Shown here: positions 1-8,253 of the stretch, piece after piece
Position numbering within the stretch: the first letter of the stretch is position 1
How the letters are laid out: every line of letters starts with the position of its first letter
From: Hespellia sp.
Lineage (GTDB): Bacteria > Bacillota > Clostridia > Lachnospirales > Lachnospiraceae
Direction of reading: 5' to 3'
DNA: 40,898 nt
Assembly: GCA_028689735.1 (NCBI GenBank)
Contig: JAQVCP010000021.1
Location: forward strand, 1 to 40,898
Program-made: the position numbers and the translations under genes
Notes under the pieces: generated by a model
What the model was told of the DNA's origin: nothing
Seen by the model: only the letters and a program-made list of their open reading frames with translations
Database searches by the model: none

Positions 1-1
1 A

Positions 2-109
2 TTTGTGACGAATCTTTTTAAGATTCAGTCCCGAATACTTTTTGCTCTGATTTGGCTTATGGAACTAATGAAGATAGAGCCTGTTGATTTGGAACCAGAA
101 ATGGTTTAA
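2..109 (+). pseudogene. 3' tail of an unidentified reading frame
   Basis: An open frame enters from the left edge and stops with TAA at 107-109. It encodes 35 residues with a hydrophobic stretch (FALIWLMEL) and an acidic, proline-containing end. I do not recognise it. A second short open stretch at about 148-216 encodes residues like VKEMGRPLTDDE, reminiscent of the N-terminal MGRPLTD motif of small Arc/CopG-like plasmid proteins, but it has no clear start. Both look like debris of a decayed mobile region. Confidence 0.25.
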
Positions 110-232
110 TCAGCAGACACTAAATAAGGATTTGCAGCGGAGTGTATGTTGACAAAGTAAAAGAAATGGGTAGACCGCTCACAGACGATGAATCGGAAGA
201 ATTTAGAATTAAATAAGCAATAACAAACACGA

Positions 233-281
233 GCACCAGTGAGGAAGTAGAAAATCATTAGTCCCTGCCTGGTGCTTTTTT
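233..281 (+). terminator. Rho-independent terminator
   Basis: AGCACCAG (about 232-239) can pair with CTGGTGCT (about 269-276) across a long loop, followed by a run of six T. The 8-bp stem with T-tract supports intrinsic termination for the decayed genes to the left; the long loop lowers confidence. Confidence 0.5.
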
Positions 282-282
282 A

Positions 283-513
283 TTGTCCTGTTGCCCAACT
301 GGAATTTCGTTGGATGCCATAAGAGAACTGCCAGATAGCAAGTCAAATATTATTGGGACTGTTTATTACGGAGAGCTTGTTGAGGAAATCGACAGCAAAC
401 CATACTGCAAGAAAGTAGTATGCGCATGTGAAGGTGGCAGTACTTTTATAGGCTGGATTGCCAGTAAAAATATTGATAAACATGTTGATGCGTATCTTGA
501 AAGCACAAAATGA
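283..513 (+). pseudogene. SH3-like domain fragment, probably 5'-truncated
   Basis: The frame encodes about 76 residues. From residue 13 the pattern RELPDSKSNIIGTVYYGE, then a GWIASKNI-like end, resembles a bacterial SH3 (SH3b) domain, as found at the ends of cell-wall-binding lysins and secreted proteins. The only start available is a TTG lying in the T-rich tail of a terminator with no Shine-Dalgarno site, so the piece is more likely the C-terminal remnant of a longer protein than an intact gene. It sits directly upstream of the KAP NTPase (33 bp gap). Its function in the cell is probably nil; a free-standing small SH3 protein cannot be excluded. Confidence 0.35.
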
Positions 514-546
514 TTTTAATTCAAATGAGAAAGGGGAGAACTTAAA

Positions 547-1866
547 GTGAAACGAGTATTGTTGGATGCAAATGAGGAAAACATATTGGAGTCGATTAGA
601 AATAATAATTATAATCGTATCCCGGATATAAAGTCTTTTATAGAATCACTAGATACAATAGATGGAAATATGTTTATTAGTTTGGATGGAAGATGGGGAG
701 AAGGAAAGACTTTTTATGTCAGACAAATTGAGGAAACGTTAAAATATTTAAGCAAGAAACAGTATGGCAATGAAGATACGGTTAAAGAAAGTGCTGATTA
801 TTTTGTGAATAATCTGTTTTCAGACATTGTATTGAAACATTCATATTTACCAGTATACTATAATGCCTGGCTTTATGATAATCATGATGATCCTTTGTTA
901 TCATTGGTAGCAATAATGACGAAAACCGGAGCAAATACAGGTAGTACCAAAATTAGTAAAAACAATTTGGGTGATAAAATCAAAACAGTTATTTCATCAA
1001 TTAGTACACCGTATGGTGGGATTGATGCAAATGCAATTAGCCAAGCGTTATCCGGACGGGATGTCTTGAAAAATATTGTGACTTCTGAACAAATACGAGC
1101 AACTGTTAAAGAATTATTTGATGAATTATTAGTCGAAAAAGCAGAAAAACTGGTTATTTTTATCGATGAATTGGATAGATGTCGACCTAGCTTTGCCATT
1201 GAAATGCTTGAACGAATCAAACATTATTTTGACGATGATAGAGTTGTTTTTGTTGTGGCAACTAATAAGGAGCAGTTAGCGCATACTGTTTCAAAGTATT
1301 ACGGAAATGGTTTTGACACAACCACATATCTGAATAAATTTTTTGATTTGAATGTACATATGCCAATAAGGAGATTTTCAAAAAGACTTTTCGATGATGG
1401 TCGTGAACAGTATTTTTTGAATTCAATTGCTGGAGGATTAAATGACCACTATCGTTTGACTTTAAGAGACAGCTTGCTTTTTAAAGAAAAAATTTCTGGA
1501 TTACCGCAAAAATATGTGAATGATTCAGGAATTCAAGGAGCTTGTTTTTCAGCTTTTATTCCGATTATAGCGATATTGGATATTGTAAATGAGGTTGAGA
1601 AAGTTAAATTTTTAAATGGTACAAGTTCATTGCTGCATGATTTGCCCTCGAATGTTCCGGAATTAAATTATATGATGTGCAGATTTGCAGATCAAGATGC
1701 AGAGGAAAATGAAAAGTTTGAAAATGGTTTTGATAAAATCAATCAAGTATATCAATATGCTTTCGGAAATCATGACAGGAAAGAGTATAATAATTTGCCT
1801 TATGATGTTGCTGAGAATATTGGTGAAATATGTATTAGAATTTATGATGGTTTTAAATTAACGTGA
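547..1866 (+). CDS. KAP-family P-loop NTPase
   Basis: This 439-residue protein starts with GTG preceded by AAGGGGAG. Residues 48-55 (GRWGEGKT) are a KAP-type Walker A motif, residues 105-121 (YNAWLYDNHDDPLLSLV) match the family's conserved NAW region, and residues 202-212 (LVIFIDELDRC) are Walker B with the LDRC extension typical of KAP proteins. KAP NTPases are STAND-related ATPases found patchily in bacteria, often on plasmids, prophages and in defence islands such as Qat. No strong membrane hairpin is inserted, apart from a weakly hydrophobic segment near residues 330-345 (SAFIPIIAILDIV). The AT-rich composition differs from the housekeeping genes to the right, and the gene lies between an SH3 fragment and an integrase relic, which suggests horizontal transfer. 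The family assignment is firm; a defence role is inference only. Confidence 0.85.
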   Translation: MKRVLLDANEENILESIRNNNYNRIPDIKSFIESLDTIDGNMFISLDGRWGEGKTFYVRQIEETLKYLSKKQYGNEDTVKESADYFVNNLFSDIVLKHSYLPVYYNAWLYDNHDDPLLSLVAIMTKTGANTGSTKISKNNLGDKIKTVISSISTPYGGIDANAISQALSGRDVLKNIVTSEQIRATVKELFDELLVEKAEKLVIFIDELDRCRPSFAIEMLERIKHYFDDDRVVFVVATNKEQLAHTVSKYYGNGFDTTTYLNKFFDLNVHMPIRRFSKRLFDDGREQYFLNSIAGGLNDHYRLTLRDSLLFKEKISGLPQKYVNDSGIQGACFSAFIPIIAILDIVNEVEKVKFLNGTSSLLHDLPSNVPELNYMMCRFADQDAEENEKFENGFDKINQVYQYAFGNHDRKEYNNLPYDVAENIGEICIRIYDGFKLT

Positions 1867-1884
1867 TGTAAATGTAGCTGCTGA

Positions 1885-2139
1885 GGAAAATCGTTCAATA
1901 TATGTAAAACAAGCACAAAAGAACAAGGAGATAGATGTAAACAGCTCGGGATAACTCAAAGAGGTATTCATGCTTTTAGAAAAACTTTGAATTCAAATAT
2001 GAGATGTTCAGGTGTATCAGAGATTGTTGCTTCTTCATTATTAGGTCATTCACCACAAGTTAATAGAGAATATTATACATATGACACTTCATCAATAGAT
2101 GAAAAAAGAAACATTTTAACAAATATTCATACTTCATAA
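1885..2139 (+). pseudogene. Tyrosine recombinase (phage/ICE integrase) C-terminal relic
   Basis: An 84-residue open stretch follows an in-frame TGA and has no usable start. It contains the C-terminal half of a tyrosine-recombinase catalytic domain: GIHAFRKTLNSNM (the HxxR box), SSLLGHS (the LGH box with its histidine) and NREYYTYDTS (the nucleophilic tyrosine). The N-terminal arm-binding, core-binding and first catalytic arginine regions are missing. Reading in the neighbouring frame upstream (ENRSIYVKQAQKNKEID) also looks protein-like, so at least one frameshift or deletion has joined pieces. It ends 88 bp from the 3' end of the tRNA-Pro gene, the classical position of an integrase next to a tRNA attachment site. 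It cannot encode an active recombinase. Confidence 0.8.
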
Positions 2140-2226
2140 AAACAAAAAGGTAATAAAAAAGGTAATAAAAGTAATAAAACTTTCATTACCATGAAATGCT
2201 ACAAACCCTTATAATTCAAGGAAAAA

Positions 2227-2301
2227 TCGGGGTGACAAGATTCGAACTTGCGACCTCACGGCCCCCAGCCGTGCACTCTAACCAAACTGAGCCACACCCC
2301 G
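2227..2301 (-). tRNA. tRNA-Pro (anticodon GGG)
   Basis: On the minus strand the acceptor arm CGGGGTG pairs perfectly with CACCCCG, with discriminator A. The D-arm, the anticodon stem CACGG/CCGTG with loop CTGGGGG (anticodon GGG), and the T-arm with TTCGAAT are all present. No CCA is encoded. The 3' end faces the decayed element to the left, so the T-arm and acceptor region is the likely attachment site. Confidence 0.95.
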
Positions 2302-2413
2302 ATACTCAATATCTCATACACACATATTACAATGTGAAAATACGATACATTAGTATTATATAGAAGCAGTGGTGAAAATGCAATGGGAAGTTTGAAAACT
2401 GGCATCACATTTT

Positions 2414-2443
2414 TTGACAGATTTCATACATTAATAGTATATA
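2414..2443 (+). promoter_or_regulatory. cotJ operon promoter region
   Basis: TTGACA (2414-2419) and TATATA (2438-2443) are separated by 18 bp, a good sigma-A-like promoter. Overlapping it, CATACATT (2425-2432) is close to the sigma-E minus-10 consensus CATACAMT, with GCATCAC (2402-2408) 16 bp upstream as a weak minus-35. In Bacillus subtilis the cotJ operon is sigma-E dependent, so the sigma-E reading is attractive but unproven. Confidence 0.45.
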
Positions 2444-2469
2444 AATATATGAGAAAGGATGCTTGAAAT

Positions 2470-2724
2470 ATGCCGAATTACCAAAATAATCCGCGTAACT
2501 ATAATAGGCAGGGTATGAATTCTGTTATGCCAACAGCTGCGGGAAGGTGCATGGATGACTGCTACAAGAAACATGATATACTTGACGGAATGCCACTGGC
2601 TATGGCCTATGTACCATGGCAGGAATGGAAATGCCCTTATGAGCCGCAAAAAGGACTGCAGAGGGGAACGATTTTTCCGGAGCTTGATAAGCCATTTTAT
2701 GGAAAAGGAGGATGCAGACGATGA
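2470..2724 (+). CDS. cotJA: Spore coat associated protein CotJA
   Basis: This 84-residue protein carries the CotJA core: PLAMAYVPWQEWKCPYEP followed by GLQRGTIFPELDKPF. The N-terminal 30 residues are Asn/Gln/Arg-rich and variable. CotJA is a small inner spore-coat component made in the mother cell. The first gene of the cotJABC operon, its stop overlaps the cotJB start by four bases (ATGA), indicating translational coupling. The ribosome site (GAGAAAGGATG) lies just upstream of the ATG. Confidence 0.93.
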   Translation: MPNYQNNPRNYNRQGMNSVMPTAAGRCMDDCYKKHDILDGMPLAMAYVPWQEWKCPYEPQKGLQRGTIFPELDKPFYGKGGCRR

Positions 2725-2990
2725 GTGGACAGCCGTGTAAAAAAGAAATGCTTGATCATATCAATGCAGTGAGTTTCTCTGCTTTGGAAGCACAATTATA
2801 TCTGAATACCCATCCATGTGATAAATGTGCACTGGAAAGTTTCTATGAGTGTAATAAAATGCGCAACAAAGCTCTCAGAGAATATGCAACTTACTATGGA
2901 CCACTGACAATCGATACTGCGACAGCCTCCTGTTCAGACAGGTGGAACTGGATTCAGGAGCCATGGCCATGGCAGGAAGGGGGATGCTGA
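2721..2990 (+). CDS. cotJB: Spore coat protein CotJB
   Basis: This 89-residue protein has the CotJB pattern: ALEAQLYLNTHPCDKCALESF, an EYATYYGPLT motif and the aromatic tail WNWIQEPWPWQ. The ATG at 2721 is preferred over the ATG nine bases upstream because it overlaps the cotJA stop and is served by the GGAGG at 2708-2712. CotJB works with CotJA and CotJC in the inner spore coat. Three cysteines (two in CDKC) could crosslink or bind metal; that is inference. Only three bases separate its stop from the cotJC start. Confidence 0.93.
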   Translation: MSGQPCKKEMLDHINAVSFSALEAQLYLNTHPCDKCALESFYECNKMRNKALREYATYYGPLTIDTATASCSDRWNWIQEPWPWQEGGC

Positions 2991-2993
2991 TTT

Positions 2994-3596
2994 ATGTGGA
3001 ATTATGAAAAAAGACTGCAATATCCGGTGAAAATATCTGAGACGAACCCCAAACTGGCGCAGGCAATCATTACCCAGTTTGGAGGACCGGACGGAGAATT
3101 GGCGGCATCAATGCGTTATCTTTCACAGCGTTATACAATGCCATATAAGGAAGTGACAGGGACACTGACGGACATCGGGACAGAAGAACTTGCCCATATG
3201 GAAATGATAAGTGCCATCGTGTACCAACTGACAAGAGATCTCTCAATCGAAGAAATAAAGGCGTCCGGATTTGACAAATATTATGTGGACCATACACTGG
3301 CACTCTATCCGATTGCCGCCAGCGGGATGCCGTGGACGGCAACTTATTTTCAGTCCAAGGGAGATCCAATCACAGACTTGACAGAGGATCTGGCAGCAGA
3401 GCAGAAGGCACGAACGACGTACGATAATCTGATCCGCCTCTGCGCAGGGCATGCTGAGATTGTTGATCCGCTTCGATTTCTGCGGGAACGTGAGATTGTG
3501 CACTTTCAGCGTTTTGGAGAAAGCTTGAGAATCGTGCAGGAGAATCTGGATTCTAAGAACTTTTATGCGTTTAATCCTGAATTTGACTGTCATTAA
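2994..3596 (+). CDS. cotJC: CotJC, spore-coat manganese catalase family protein
   Basis: This 200-residue ferritin-like four-helix protein of the manganese catalase family carries the expected metal ligands in its helices: ELAASMRYL near residue 36, GTEELAHMEM near residue 63 (Glu and His ligands), a later AEQKARTTYDNLI and a final EREIVHFQRF (Glu-His). CotJC is the spore-coat member of the family and is shorter than soluble manganese catalases (about 270-300 residues). Hydrogen-peroxide disproportionation is the family activity; in the coat it may protect the developing spore. It is the last gene of cotJABC and is followed by a strong terminator. Confidence 0.93.
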   Translation: MWNYEKRLQYPVKISETNPKLAQAIITQFGGPDGELAASMRYLSQRYTMPYKEVTGTLTDIGTEELAHMEMISAIVYQLTRDLSIEEIKASGFDKYYVDHTLALYPIAASGMPWTATYFQSKGDPITDLTEDLAAEQKARTTYDNLIRLCAGHAEIVDPLRFLREREIVHFQRFGESLRIVQENLDSKNFYAFNPEFDCH

Positions 3597-3634
3597 GTGC
3601 TGCATGATGGATTGACGAAGGCACGGTGATGAGT

Positions 3635-3671
3635 AAAAAGGCCGCAGCGGGAAGGTTGGTGCGGCCTTTTG
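3635..3671 (+). terminator. Terminator of the cotJ operon
   Basis: AAAAGGCCGCA (about 3636-3646) pairs with TGCGGCCTTTT (about 3660-3670), a strong 11-bp GC-rich stem with T-rich 3' arm, 39 bases after the cotJC stop. It could work in both directions because of the A-run on its left arm. Confidence 0.85.
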
Positions 3672-3699
3672 AAAATAAGTGCCCCTTCCGAAAAGCAGG

Positions 3700-3728
3700 T
3701 TGTTTTTTTTTTTCGAGGAGGGTATAAT
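3700..3728 (+). promoter_or_regulatory. asnB promoter (sigma-A type)
   Basis: TTGTTT (3700-3705) and TATAAT (3723-3728) are separated by exactly 17 bp. Transcription would start near 3735, giving a leader of about 30 bases before the asnB ATG. Confidence 0.7.
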
Positions 3729-3766
3729 AACGAAATAGACATTTGAGAACAAAGGAGAATTAATAT

Positions 3767-5665
3767 ATGTGTGGATTTGCAGGATATGTAGGACAAGTTG
3801 ACAACAGAGAAGAAGTACTCACTAACATGATGAATACCATTGTTCACCGTGGTCCTGACAGCGAAGGAAAGTTTATAGATGACGATGCCGCTCTTGGGTT
3901 TAGAAGACTGAGCATCATCGATCTTTCAGCAGAGGGCGACCAGCCGTTATATAATGAAGACCGATCCAAGGTGCTGGTGTTCAATGGTGAGATATATAAT
4001 TATCAGGAATTGAGAGAGAAGCTGATAGAAGCGGGACATGTGTTCACTTCTCATACAGACTCCGAGACACTTCTTCATGGATATGAGGAGTGGGGCGAGA
4101 AGCTGGTAAAGAAACTGCGTGGAATGTATGCGTTTGTTATCTGGGACAGGAAGGAGAAAAAACTGTTTGGTGCAAGAGATATTTTTGGAATCAAGCCGAT
4201 GTACTATGCCCAGATGAACGGTACCCTTATGTTTGGTTCGGAGATTAAGTCCTTTGTAGAGCATCCAAAGTTTGACAAGGTGTTCAACGAGGCCGCACTT
4301 GGCAATTACCTTTCTTTTCAGTTCGTCCCTACGAATGAGACATTTTTTAAAGGTGTTTTCTGTGTACAGCCGGGACATTATTTTACGTATTCCAATGGCA
4401 ATCTGGAGATTAAGCGCTACTTTGAACCACGGTTTACCGGAGATACGGATAAGAGCCTTGAGGAAGTGGAAGAAGATGTCGAAAAAGTAATGAAGGAATC
4501 TGTGGAGATGCACAAGATCAGTGACGTAGAGGTTGCATCTTATCTCTCCAGTGGTGTGGATTCCAGTTATCTGACCTATTTGGGTCAGGTGGACCGTACA
4601 TTTACGGTTGGCTTTGACGAAGGAAAGTACAGCGAGATTCAGGATGCGAAGGAATTTGCAGCCAGCATTAATATGAAGAACGATGCAAAGGTGATTACGC
4701 CGGAGGAATACTGGGACAACTTATCAGACATTCAGTATTATATGGACGAACCTGTGGCAGATCCGGCAGCAATCGCTTTGTTCTTCCTGAGTCAGGAGGC
4801 GGCAAAAAAGGTGAAGGTTGTTCTCTCCGGTGAGGGATCTGACGAATTGTTCGGCGGATATAACATTTATTGTGAGCCGCTGGAACATACGGGATTTGAT
4901 AAGATTCCAATGCCACTTAGACGCTGCATGGGATGGTTTGCAGAACGTTGTCTTCCGAGAGGCGTGAAGGGCAGAGGTTTTCTGATGCGACACGGCAAGA
5001 CTCTGGAAGAGCGCTATTTTGCGAATGCGACGAATATCTTTACGGAGCGAGAGGCCAACCGGGTGCTGAAAAAAGGATGTAAGCCTGGAATTCAGAAGGT
5101 GACAGCTCCGCTCTACAAGAGAGTGCAGGGCAAGGATCCGGTTACAAAGATGCAGTATGTGGATCTTCATCTTTGGCTGGTACATGATATTCTGATGAAG
5201 GGCGATAAGATGGGAATGGCCAATTCGCTGGAAGTCAGAGTACCATTCCTTGACCGGAAAGTTCTGGAGCTTGCACAGACTCTGCCTCTGGATTATAAGG
5301 TGCGTGCACCGAAGACAAAGGTGGCTCTTAGAGGGGCGGCTGAGAAGGTAATCCGCAGCAAGACAGCAGAAAAGAAAAAGCTTGGCTTCCCAATTCCAAT
5401 CCGCGTATGGCTGAAGGAAGAGAAGTATTATAAGATTGTCAAGGAGATGTTCTCTACTGATGCAGCGAAGCAATTCTTTGACACAGAATACCTGATTGGG
5501 TTGTTGGATGATCACAAAGCAGGAAAATCATCTAATGAGAAGACGGATAATAGTCGTAAGATCTGGACAGTCTATATTTTTCTTGTATGGTATGACCGGT
5601 ATTTTGGTCATGGAAAACCGGTTCATCCAGAATGGAAGGATCCGCGCAAGACTGTAGCAGAGTAA
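3767..5665 (+). CDS. asnB: Asparagine synthetase B (glutamine-hydrolysing)
   Basis: This 632-residue, two-domain enzyme makes asparagine from aspartate, ATP and glutamine. Cys2 (MCGFAGYVG) is the class II glutamine amidotransferase nucleophile, exposed after Met removal. The N-terminal domain has the expected VHRGPD, RRLSIID, FNGEIYN and SDSE-like (HTDSETLLHGYE) motifs. The synthetase domain carries the PP-loop in the form SSGVDSSY near residue 261, plus LSGEGSDELFGGY and the substrate-channel motif KGDKMGMANSLEVRVPFLD. Length is normal for bacterial AsnB. The ATG at 3767 has AAAGGAGAA upstream and must be the start because the Cys has to follow Met. It appears monocistronic, with its own 17-bp-spacer promoter. 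Confidence 0.97.
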   Translation: MCGFAGYVGQVDNREEVLTNMMNTIVHRGPDSEGKFIDDDAALGFRRLSIIDLSAEGDQPLYNEDRSKVLVFNGEIYNYQELREKLIEAGHVFTSHTDSETLLHGYEEWGEKLVKKLRGMYAFVIWDRKEKKLFGARDIFGIKPMYYAQMNGTLMFGSEIKSFVEHPKFDKVFNEAALGNYLSFQFVPTNETFFKGVFCVQPGHYFTYSNGNLEIKRYFEPRFTGDTDKSLEEVEEDVEKVMKESVEMHKISDVEVASYLSSGVDSSYLTYLGQVDRTFTVGFDEGKYSEIQDAKEFAASINMKNDAKVITPEEYWDNLSDIQYYMDEPVADPAAIALFFLSQEAAKKVKVVLSGEGSDELFGGYNIYCEPLEHTGFDKIPMPLRRCMGWFAERCLPRGVKGRGFLMRHGKTLEERYFANATNIFTEREANRVLKKGCKPGIQKVTAPLYKRVQGKDPVTKMQYVDLHLWLVHDILMKGDKMGMANSLEVRVPFLDRKVLELAQTLPLDYKVRAPKTKVALRGAAEKVIRSKTAEKKKLGFPIPIRVWLKEEKYYKIVKEMFSTDAAKQFFDTEYLIGLLDDHKAGKSSNEKTDNSRKIWTVYIFLVWYDRYFGHGKPVHPEWKDPRKTVAE

Positions 5666-5765
5666 GAAGAAACAGGGGAGTTGACCTTGTCAGGCAAGTA
5701 GCAAAGCGGATTGCAAATATCTGCCTGAGACCAGTGGGGAAATGCAATAAAAGGGGTTTTAGAGT

Positions 5766-6956
5766 ATGAATAGTAGAACTGTGCAGCCAGTCCGGCGGCA
5801 GCAGACAAGAAAAAGAAGAAGGACAGAGGTAAAAAAAGCATATGTGGATTATAATCTGATCGTAGTAATTATTTTCCTAGTCTGCTTTGGCCTGATTATG
5901 CTTTATAGTGCCAGCTATTACGAAGCACAGATAAAGTTTGGAAATGATATGGAATATTTCAGCAAGCAGGCACTGATCAGTGTTGTGAGCTTTGCAGTAA
6001 TGCTTATTGTGTCAAAGATTGATTATCATATTTATGCACCGTTCTCCTTGGAGATATTTTTATTTGCCATCTTTATGATGGTTTTGGTACAGACACCACT
6101 TGGAGTAGAAAGTTACGGGGCAAGACGCTGGCTTCAGCTTCCGGGAAATATGACACTGCAGCCAGCAGAGATTATGAAGATTGCAGTGATTCTTTTTATT
6201 CCATATATTATTTGCAAGATAGGAAAAGGCGTGGGGACAACGGAAGGCGCCTTAAAGATTCTGGCGTATGGAGCAATTGCTTCCGGGTGTGTGTTGTTTT
6301 TGACGGATAACTTGAGTACTGCGCTGATTGTTATGGCGATTTCAGTTATATTACTTTTTGTGGTACATCCAAAGACAAAGCCGTTCCTAGTGCTGTTTGG
6401 CGGTGGTCTGACAGCGGCGGTAGTAGGAATCATGATTCTCTCTGCCAATATTTCGACGAGTACGAACTTCCGCCTGCGGAGGTTGCTGGTATGGCTCAGA
6501 CCGGAGGAGTATTCTGCTTCCGGGGGATATCAGGTAATGCAGGCTTTGTATGCAATTGGTTCAGGAGGATTCTGGGGGAAGGGCCTTGGAAATAGTACGC
6601 AGAAGCTTAGCGTGATTCCGGAGGCGCAGAACGATTTCATTCTTTCCATTATATGTGAAGAGCTGGGGGTGTTCGGAGCAATTGTAGTAGTAGTCCTGTT
6701 CGGTATTCTATTGTACAGGCTGCTGTTTATTGCAAGAAATGCACCGGATATGTATGGTTCTCTGGTGGCGACAGGCATTTTAGCGCATATTGCACTGCAG
6801 GTAGTACTTAATATAGCAGTGGTGATTAATCTGATACCGACAACGGGAATAACACTTCCATTTATCAGCTACGGCGGAACTTCGGTATTGTTTCTGATGA
6901 TTGAGATGGGGATTGCCTTAGGAATATCAAGAAAAATTAAGATAAGCACTGATTAA
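5766..6956 (+). CDS. SEDS-family peptidoglycan polymerase (RodA/FtsW/SpoVE), first of two
   Basis: This 396-residue protein has about ten membrane helices, starting near residue 30 after a basic N-terminal tail. SEDS signatures are present: GLIMLYSASYYEA, ARRWLQLPG, LQPAEIMKIAVI (the conserved PxEf/mK region), GSGGFWGKGLGNSTQKL, IPEAQNDFILSIICEELG and the C-terminal NLIPTTGITLPFISYGGTS. These enzymes polymerise lipid II into glycan strands with a partner class B PBP. A second SEDS gene (17149-18234) lies in the division cluster, so this one may be the RodA, a SpoVE or a second FtsW; its PEAQNDFI and PTTGITLPFISYGG segments resemble FtsW/SpoVE more than RodA. It follows asnB by 100 bp; TCAGGCA and TGCCTGA arms (5687-5727) form a hairpin in that gap. 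Confidence 0.92.
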   Translation: MNSRTVQPVRRQQTRKRRRTEVKKAYVDYNLIVVIIFLVCFGLIMLYSASYYEAQIKFGNDMEYFSKQALISVVSFAVMLIVSKIDYHIYAPFSLEIFLFAIFMMVLVQTPLGVESYGARRWLQLPGNMTLQPAEIMKIAVILFIPYIICKIGKGVGTTEGALKILAYGAIASGCVLFLTDNLSTALIVMAISVILLFVVHPKTKPFLVLFGGGLTAAVVGIMILSANISTSTNFRLRRLLVWLRPEEYSASGGYQVMQALYAIGSGGFWGKGLGNSTQKLSVIPEAQNDFILSIICEELGVFGAIVVVVLFGILLYRLLFIARNAPDMYGSLVATGILAHIALQVVLNIAVVINLIPTTGITLPFISYGGTSVLFLMIEMGIALGISRKIKISTD

Positions 6957-7017
6957 TTGAAAAACAACTTTCCATGCTATATAAAATATGTTATGATAAT
7001 GTAGTATTGAATACTAC
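6957..7017 (+). promoter_or_regulatory. Promoter plus inverted-repeat operator of the DegV gene
   Basis: TTGAAA (6957-6962) and TATAAA (6980-6985) have a 17-bp spacer. Just downstream, at the expected start of transcription, is a perfect inverted repeat GTAGTAT-TGA-ATACTAC (7001-7017). Its place at about +9 to +25 is typical of a repressor site. Because DegV proteins bind fatty acids, a fatty-acid-responsive regulator is a reasonable guess but is not shown. Confidence 0.65.
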
Positions 7018-7089
7018 ATATAATAGACTTGAATTCCCGAAGGGCTGACTGTGGCCGGGGATACATAATAGAGTCTGGGAGGATATAAG

Positions 7090-7929
7090 ATGGATTACAG
7101 AGTAATAGTAGATAGTTGTGGTGAACTGACAGAAGAGATGAAAGCGAGCGGGATTTTCGAGACAGCTTCGCTTTCTATTCAGGTTGACGATGATCATATT
7201 GTAGATGATGAGACTTTTGATCAGGCCCAGTTCCTGAAAAAGGTAGCGGCAAGCACGAATTCTCCAAAGTCTTCCTGTCCATCGCCGGAGAAGTATGTGA
7301 ATAGCTATGGCTGTGGAGCAAGCCGCGTATATGCGGTGACATTATCTGCTGAGCTGAGTGGTTCTTATAATAGTGCGGTTCTTGGTAAGAACCTTTATGA
7401 AGAAGAATATGGTAAGAAAGATATTCATGTCTTTAATTCTCGTAGTGCTTCGGTTGGCGAGACGCTGATTGCATTGAAGATTCAGGAATGTGAAGAAGCC
7501 GGGATGACCTTTGATCAGGTGGTGGATACCGTGGAAGCATACATTGCAGCACAGAATACGTATTTTGTGCTGGAGTCTCTGGAGACCCTTCGCAAGAATG
7601 GAAGATTGTCTGGTATCAAAGCTATGGTAGCGAGTGCTCTGAATATCAAGCCGGTCATGGGAGCTACGGACGAGGGCGCAATCGTTCAGCTAGGGCAGGC
7701 CAGAGGAATGAAGAAAGCATTGGTCAAGATGGTGGATTCTGTAGCTGCCAATGAAAAGAATGCGAAAAATAAGATTCTTGCTATTTCCCACTGTAATGCA
7801 CCGGAGAGAGCGGAGCAGGTTGAGAAGATTTTACTGGAACGCATGAATGTGAAAAAGAGTTTCGTGATAGATACCGCAGGTATCAGCAGTATGTATGCGA
7901 ATGACGGTGGAATTATTGTTGTGATATAG
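7090..7929 (+). CDS. DegV family fatty-acid-binding protein (FakB-like)
   Basis: This 279-residue protein is normal length for the DegV fold. It begins YRVIVDSCGEL (family pattern DSxxdL), has the lipid-contact motif TNSPKSSCPSPEKY near residue 57 (family TSqPsp), LSAELSGSYNSA near residue 88, the ESLETLRKNGRLSG segment near residue 162 (family L..L..GGRi) and LNIKPVM. DegV proteins bind a single fatty acid; in many Firmicutes they (FakB) present it to the kinase FakA for phosphorylation and phospholipid synthesis. FakA is not in this window. The ATG has GGGAGGA upstream. The upstream inverted repeat suggests it is a regulated single gene, possibly with the next small ORF. Confidence 0.93.
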   Translation: MDYRVIVDSCGELTEEMKASGIFETASLSIQVDDDHIVDDETFDQAQFLKKVAASTNSPKSSCPSPEKYVNSYGCGASRVYAVTLSAELSGSYNSAVLGKNLYEEEYGKKDIHVFNSRSASVGETLIALKIQECEEAGMTFDQVVDTVEAYIAAQNTYFVLESLETLRKNGRLSGIKAMVASALNIKPVMGATDEGAIVQLGQARGMKKALVKMVDSVAANEKNAKNKILAISHCNAPERAEQVEKILLERMNVKKSFVIDTAGISSMYANDGGIIVVI

Positions 7930-7941
7930 GGGGGAATGTGA

Positions 7942-7970
7942 TATACTTACATCTAAAAGATGTGAGTATA
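7942..7970 (+). other. Hairpin after the DegV gene
   Basis: TATACTTACATCT and AGATGTGAGTATA form a 13-bp stem (one G-U pair) with an AAA loop. No T-tract follows, so it may be a processing or stabilising hairpin, or a weak attenuator ahead of the small membrane-protein gene. Confidence 0.5.
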
Positions 7971-7996
7971 ACGATTATTACACGGAGGATATTTCG

Positions 7997-8227
7997 ATGA
8001 GTCAGGAAAAAGTGGATCACTATAAAGAAGAAAAAGCGAATAGAAAAAAGATTGTCCGCAAAGAAAAGATTATGAATGTTGTACGCAAAAGCGTATTAGC
8101 ACTTGTTGCGGTTGCCCTGATTGGATGGTTGGGTTTTTCAGCTTACAATTCTTACACAGCAAGTCAGCCGAGAGAAGTGGTAGAGATTGACTATAATGCA
8201 ATTACAGATTATATGAATGCGCTGTAA
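7997..8227 (+). CDS. Small single-pass membrane protein of unknown function
   Basis: This 76-residue protein has a very basic, charged N-terminal region of about 30 residues (Lys/Arg/Glu rich, coiled-coil-like), one hydrophobic helix (SVLALVAVALIGWLGFSAY, about residues 33-51) and a short C-terminal tail ending in DYNAITDYMNAL. By the positive-inside rule the N-terminus is cytoplasmic. It has a good ribosome site (GGAGG) and lies 67 bp after the DegV gene, behind a hairpin. I do not recognise the family. Its place between a lipid-related gene and the division cluster hints at an envelope role, which is only a guess. Confidence 0.75.
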   Translation: MSQEKVDHYKEEKANRKKIVRKEKIMNVVRKSVLALVAVALIGWLGFSAYNSYTASQPREVVEIDYNAITDYMNAL

Positions 8228-8253
8228 TTTAATCTGGTAATAAGCAGTATTTC

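Noticed and set aside
1-10. Window start repeats the ten bases after tRNA-Ala (29751-29760)
   Set aside because: The match ends after ten bases and can be chance; no tRNA end is visible at the window start.
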